Positions 32,938 to 37,314 of a DNA stretch of 37,314 nt are shown one piece after another. The position numbers and the translations under genes were made by a program. Position 1 is the stretch's first letter; the number at the start of each line of letters is the position of its first letter. The notes below the pieces were generated by a model. That model made no database searches. It worked only from the letters and a program-made list of their open reading frames with translations, and had not been told where the DNA came from. The stretch lies in NCBI GenBank assembly GCA_947259105.1, contig CAMYKU010000035.1:1-37314 (forward strand), given 5' to 3'. Source of the DNA: an uncultured Alphaproteobacteria bacterium (GTDB lineage: Bacteria; Pseudomonadota; Alphaproteobacteria; UBA8366; JADFVY01).

Positions 32938-35900
32938 ATGCACGCCGCCGGTGTTCGCCGTTTCACAACCATCGCCGTCACCATCGCCCGCCGCGCCCTG
33001 CCGTTCATCCTCCTCGCCGCCCTCCTCGGCTATGGCGGCGGCATCGCCGGCAGCGGTACGGCCCGGGCCGAGTGGTCCTGTTTCCTGAATGCTGGCGGTT
33101 GCGTGAACAGCAGAGCACCGTCGCTCGAGGCAGCCTGCGATGCGCTTGCAAGATTCCGCGCGGCGGGCCGCCCATACCAGTTGAGCGCGATCGAGATCAC
33201 CGGGACAAACAGCGCCCAATGTCACTGGACCGGGGCCTGGAGTGTCTACAGCCCGGAACCCACCAGGGCCTTTTGCGACCCCGGCGAGCTGTACAACGCC
33301 GGCCACGCGAGCGGCTGCCAGCCATGGGAGGAGCCGGAGGATTTCGGGCCGTGCCCCGATTGCGGGGCCGGCACGCCGACCCCGACGGGTCCGGGTGCGC
33401 CCGGCGGTCCGGTCGGCGGCGGGGGCGGAGCGGCGGGGGGCAATCCGATCACGCTGTCCAACGGCAACAATTTCGAGGTCGTCACCGACTACCGCTCTTC
33501 GGGGCCGGACGCGCTGGCGTTCACCCGATACTATAACAGCCGGAGTTGGGTCAGGAACGCTATGGGCTGGGGCTGGCGGCACAATTTCAATGCCAGTCTG
33601 CACGTATATTCCACGACCGGGGTTTGGGCGCACCGCCCGAACGGGCGCATCGAGAAATTCCTCAGCGCCGACGGCAACAATCCGTGGTATCCGGAAAAGG
33701 GCGGCATCGTCGGGCGCTTTGCGAAGACCGCCACCGGCTGGAGCTACACGCGGCCGGACGATACGGTCGAGACTTACAATTCGGCGGGCCAGCTTCAGTC
33801 GATCGTAAAGAAGAACGGGTATACCCGGACATTCGATTTTGCGGTCAACGGCGTGCCCGGCGTGTGGGCCATCTCCGACAGCCACGGCCGCACCCTGAAA
33901 CTCTATCACACCAATTACGGCGGCGCCGTCGGCTGGCGCCTGACACGCATGGTCGACCCGGACGGGCGCGATTACATTTACGAATACGGGGGCATAAACA
34001 GTTTGAATACGGAGCCCTGGAAACTGGACCGGGTCGTTTATCCCGACGACGACGACCTGCCGCTCGACATAGCCGACACCCCGGTCGGCGCGAACGACGT
34101 GCTGTACACCCATCTCGACGGCCCCGACGGCGCCACGACGGCGACCGACGAGAGCGCCTCCGCGCATCCGCTGACCTTCGCCGGCACGGCGCAGATCGAC
34201 ACCGATCAGAGTTACCTGGGCGGCGCCTCGGCGCTGTTCGACGGCACCGACGCGACATACGTTTCCGCACCGGACAGCACCGACTGGGAGTTCGGCGCCG
34301 GCCAGTTCACCGCCGAGGCCCGGGTGCGGTTCGCGTCGATCACGGGCAACCGGGGTCTGTTCCTGCAATGGGACTCGGCCATCGACCAACGGTCCTGGGG
34401 GTTCGACTGGGACCAGGCCAACGGGCAGATTCGCTTCTTTTACTCGACCGACGGCACGCTGAACACCTTCGTCATTCTTTCGGCGCCCTGGACCCCGACC
34501 GTCGGCGCCTGGCACCACATGGCCGTGGACCGGGACGCGGACAACCGGTTGCGCCTCTATGTCGATGGCACCGTGTTGATCGACACGGTGGTGACGGCGG
34601 CGTTCCACGATTCGACCGGGGTCCTGTATCTCGGGAGATCGCACGACGGCTGGATCGACGAGGTCCGGATCACCAAGGGCGAGGCACGCTACGGCGAGGC
34701 CTGGAACACGCGCGCGAACAACCCCGCGGTTACCTATGAATACGCGGACGGTTTCTACCGCTATGGGCTGACCGGCATCACCGACGAGACCGGCCAGCGC
34801 ACCGCGACCTGGCGCTACAACATCATCGCGGGCACCGCCAATTACAGCGAACATGCCGACGGCGTGGACGCGTTTACGTTGACTTATGACACTTCCAACA
34901 CCAGGACGGTGACGAACGCGCTCGGCAAGCAGTTCAAATACACGTTCACGACCATCGGCCTGCTGCCCCGCGTCACCCGGATCGACCGGCTGGCCAGCAC
35001 GGATTCGCCCGCCGCCGCCATGACCTTCGCCTACGACGCCAACGTGTTCGTCAACCGGGTGACGGACTGGAACGGCAACGTCACCACGTACGCGCACGAC
35101 GCCCGCGGCCTGCAGACCAGCCGCACCGAGGGCTTCGGCACGCCCGATTCGCGCACCACGACGACCGTGTGGGATCCCGCTTACCGGCTGCCGAAACAGA
35201 TCGCCGCGTCCGAGCGCACGACCGACATGACGTATTACCCGGACGGGTTGCTGCACACCCGCACGGTGACCGACACGACGACGCATTCCGTGCCCTACAG
35301 CACCGCCGGGCAGACCCGGACCTGGACTTACACCTACAACACGCAAGGCCTGGTCGAGACGGTTGACGGGCCGCGCACCGACGTGACCGATGTGACGACC
35401 TACGCCTACGACCCGGTAACGGGGGACCTCGTCTCGGTGACCAACGCCCTCGGCCACGTGACGCAGATCACGGCGCACGATAATTCCGGCCGGCCGCTGA
35501 CGACACTGGACGCCAACGGCGTCGAGACGACGCTGGCGTACGATGCGCGCGGGCGATTGCGGACCCGGACCTTGGATTCCGGCGCCGGCGGCACCCCGGC
35601 GGTCACGCAGTTCGCCTATGACGATGCCGGGCAGATGACCGGCATGACCCTGCCGGACGGCTCCACGCTGAGTTACGAGTACGATACCGCCGACCGGCTG
35701 ACGGCGATCCGGAACGACCTCGGCGAGCGCATCGAATACGGCTACGATTTAATGAGCAACCGCACGTCGCAGACGGTGAAGGCCGCCGATGCGACGATCG
35801 TGCGCCAGGCCTCGGCGACCTTCGACGACCTCGGGCAAATGTTGAAATCGATCGGCGCCTATGCGGGCGAGGAGACGGCGTATGCCTACGACGCCAACGG

Positions 35901-37314
35901 CAATACGATCGGCGTCACCGACCCGCTGTCGAACGTAACCGGTAGCGCCTTCGACGCGCTGAACCGCCTGATCACGGTGACCGACGCGCTGACCAACACG
36001 GCCGGCTACACATACGACGCGGCGGGCAACCAGGAGACGGCGACCGACCAGCGCGGGCTGGTGACGAGCTATGTCCACAACGGCTTCGGCGAGGTGATCC
36101 AGCAGTCGAGCCCGGACACCGGCGCCACGGTCTTCGAATACGATACAGGCGGCAACCGCACCCGCCGCACCGACGCGCGCGGGGTGGTGACGGACTGGAC
36201 GTACGACGCGCTGGGCCGCGTGACGGCCATGACCTTCCCAGTGAGCCCGGCGGAGAACGTCGCCTACACATACGACGACGCGACGCCCGGCCATTACGGC
36301 ATCGGGCGGCTGGCCAACGTGACGGACGATTCCGGCAGCACGTCCTACCGGTACGATGCGCGCGGCAACACCGTGCGGGTCGAGACGGTCATCGCAACCT
36401 ACACCTATGTCACCGAGTACGCCTACGACCTCAACGACCGGCTGGTGCAGATGACCTATCCCTCGGGCCGTATCGTCGACTATTCCCGTGATTCAATTGG
36501 GCGCGTCTCGGGCGTCACGACGCGGGAGAGCGAGCTCGCCACGCCCGAAGCGCTGGCCGCCAATATCGGCTACGAGCCGTTCGGCGCGGTGAACGCAATG
36601 GACTACGGCAACGGCGTAGCGCTGGCCAACACGTATGACCTCGACGGGCGCCTCACCGCCATCGACACCTTCGCCGGCTTGGCGCCGGTGCTCGATCTCG
36701 ACCACTCTTTCGACCTCGCCGGCAACATCACCGGGATAACGGACGCCGGCGGCGGGCCGCGCGGGCGGACCTTCGGCTATGACGAACTGCACCGATTGGT
36801 CGCGGCGGAGGAGGTGATCGGCGGCGCGGTGACGCAGTCGACCGGCTTCGGCTACGACGCCGTCGGCAACCGCACGGAGCGCAGCCTGGTCTCGCCGACG
36901 CTGACCGGCACCGAGGCCTATGCTTACGACCTTGCGAGCAACCAACTGCTGTCGACGCTGGGGACCTCCGGCGGGGCGCCGATCCAGACCCGCACGCTTT
37001 CCCACGGCGACAGCGGTAACCGCACCGAAGATGCGGCATCGGGCACGGTCGCCAATGTCGACCACACGATGGCGTACGATGCGAGCGACCGGCTGGTGGC
37101 GGTCAACTCCGGCAACAAGGCGGTCGGCGAGTACCTGCACAATGCCCTGGGGCAACGCGTCGCCAAGACCGCCGGCAAGGCGACGACGCATTACCTCTAC
37201 GACCTCTCGGGGCGCCTCATCGCCGAATACGACGTGCCGCGCCGCGGCGCCCCGGCGGTGACCGCGGAATACATTGCATTCGAGGGGATGTGGCTCGCGT
37301 ATATTGCAACCGGC
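32938..37314 (+). CDS. Secreted RHS/YD-repeat protein with inserted LamG domain (partial, 3' end off window)
   Basis: 1459 codons with no stop before the window end, so at least 1459 aa. ATG at 32938 follows GGGAAGGA. A signal peptide (1-44, ARA cleavage) leads to a Cys-rich region (46-140), then a Pro/Gly linker. From about 168 a DUF6531-type RHS entry (GNPITLSNGNNFEVVTDYR, FTRYYNSRSW) begins. At about 388-590 a LamG-like (concanavalin-type) domain is inserted (GGASALFDG, WHHMAVDRD, DEVRITKGEARY). The YD shell resumes at NNPAVTYEYADG and continues with more than fifteen YDxxG motifs to the edge (YLYDLSGRLIAEYD, GMWLAYI). The C-terminal tip, possibly a toxin, is beyond the window. RHS shells enclose toxins; no immunity gene is visible. 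Confidence 0.9.
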   Translation, partial: MHAAGVRRFTTIAVTIARRALPFILLAALLGYGGGIAGSGTARAEWSCFLNAGGCVNSRAPSLEAACDALARFRAAGRPYQLSAIEITGTNSAQCHWTGAWSVYSPEPTRAFCDPGELYNAGHASGCQPWEEPEDFGPCPDCGAGTPTPTGPGAPGGPVGGGGGAAGGNPITLSNGNNFEVVTDYRSSGPDALAFTRYYNSRSWVRNAMGWGWRHNFNASLHVYSTTGVWAHRPNGRIEKFLSADGNNPWYPEKGGIVGRFAKTATGWSYTRPDDTVETYNSAGQLQSIVKKNGYTRTFDFAVNGVPGVWAISDSHGRTLKLYHTNYGGAVGWRLTRMVDPDGRDYIYEYGGINSLNTEPWKLDRVVYPDDDDLPLDIADTPVGANDVLYTHLDGPDGATTATDESASAHPLTFAGTAQIDTDQSYLGGASALFDGTDATYVSAPDSTDWEFGAGQFTAEARVRFASITGNRGLFLQWDSAIDQRSWGFDWDQANGQIRFFYSTDGTLNTFVILSAPWTPTVGAWHHMAVDRDADNRLRLYVDGTVLIDTVVTAAFHDSTGVLYLGRSHDGWIDEVRITKGEARYGEAWNTRANNPAVTYEYADGFYRYGLTGITDETGQRTATWRYNIIAGTANYSEHADGVDAFTLTYDTSNTRTVTNALGKQFKYTFTTIGLLPRVTRIDRLASTDSPAAAMTFAYDANVFVNRVTDWNGNVTTYAHDARGLQTSRTEGFGTPDSRTTTTVWDPAYRLPKQIAASERTTDMTYYPDGLLHTRTVTDTTTHSVPYSTAGQTRTWTYTYNTQGLVETVDGPRTDVTDVTTYAYDPVTGDLVSVTNALGHVTQITAHDNSGRPLTTLDANGVETTLAYDARGRLRTRTLDSGAGGTPAVTQFAYDDAGQMTGMTLPDGSTLSYEYDTADRLTAIRNDLGERIEYGYDLMSNRTSQTVKAADATIVRQASATFDDLGQMLKSIGAYAGEETAYAYDANGNTIGVTDPLSNVTGSAFDALNRLITVTDALTNTAGYTYDAAGNQETATDQRGLVTSYVHNGFGEVIQQSSPDTGATVFEYDTGGNRTRRTDARGVVTDWTYDALGRVTAMTFPVSPAENVAYTYDDATPGHYGIGRLANVTDDSGSTSYRYDARGNTVRVETVIATYTYVTEYAYDLNDRLVQMTYPSGRIVDYSRDSIGRVSGVTTRESELATPEALAANIGYEPFGAVNAMDYGNGVALANTYDLDGRLTAIDTFAGLAPVLDLDHSFDLAGNITGITDAGGGPRGRTFGYDELHRLVAAEEVIGGAVTQSTGFGYDAVGNRTERSLVSPTLTGTEAYAYDLASNQLLSTLGTSGGAPIQTRTLSHGDSGNRTEDAASGTVANVDHTMAYDASDRLVAVNSGNKAVGEYLHNALGQRVAKTAGKATTHYLYDLSGRLIAEYDVPRRGAPAVTAEYIAFEGMWLAYIATG

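Noticed and set aside
32695..35478. Minus-strand open reading frame of 927 codons
   Set aside because: It is antisense to the RHS gene, which has a signal peptide, ribosome site, DUF6531, LamG and YD motifs. The minus frame is open only because of GC-rich codon use.

Overview
The window is GC-rich chromosomal DNA from an alphaproteobacterium, most likely of a Rhodospirillales-like lineage. The evidence is gcrA (an alphaproteobacterial cell-cycle regulator), a DUF2794 gene, the order rpsF-rpsR-DUF2232-rplI-dnaB, GANTC sites near gcrA and CtrA-like boxes. The placement is inference from gene content; no marker was compared with a database.

Layout. 1-3.6 kb: two surface lipoproteins (a glycine-zipper protein and a cupredoxin), gcrA and DUF2794 on the minus strand, a one-cysteine redoxin and a small membrane ORF. 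3.8-7.2 kb: a yfgM-like TPR gene, bamB and der on the plus strand, the same order as in enterobacteria (outer-membrane assembly and ribosome assembly). 7.2-7.9 kb: a decayed YbhB gene whose 5' end is replaced by a palindromic repeat and which carries a one-base deletion. 7.9-19.1 kb: twelve minus-strand genes read from rpsF to an SDR (rpsF, rpsR, DUF2232, rplI, dnaB, alr, mlaE, mlaF, radA, cvpA, purF, SDR), many overlapping by 1-4 nt. 19.4-24.5 kb: an A/T-richer lipoprotein gene, then mltG, fabF, acpP, fabG and fabD, also minus strand (fatty-acid synthesis and peptidoglycan). 24.6-30.6 kb: mixed accessory genes, namely a truncated possible thioesterase start, two SDRs, two unknown lipoproteins, a DUF1223 protein and an MFS transporter. 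30.8-32.4 kb: yicC and gmk. 32.4-37.3 kb: a repeat-rich spacer, then a very large secreted RHS/YD-repeat protein that runs off the window and carries a LamG-like domain inserted in its shell region.

Housekeeping genes dominate. The least expected signals are: (1) a pair of about 68-nt elements (3662-3728 and 7842-7910) with an identical 47-nt interior length, a shared hairpin and an outer stem that differs by three compensatory base-pair changes, which suggests a conserved folded RNA or ssDNA element I cannot name; (2) the LamG insertion and Cys-rich head of the RHS protein; and (3) two genes (YbhB, possible thioesterase) that are cut exactly at repeat sequences.

The RHS reading frame has no stop before the window edge, so its C-terminal tip, which would show whether it is a toxin, is not visible. 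No rRNA, tRNA, CRISPR array, transposase or integrase was seen.
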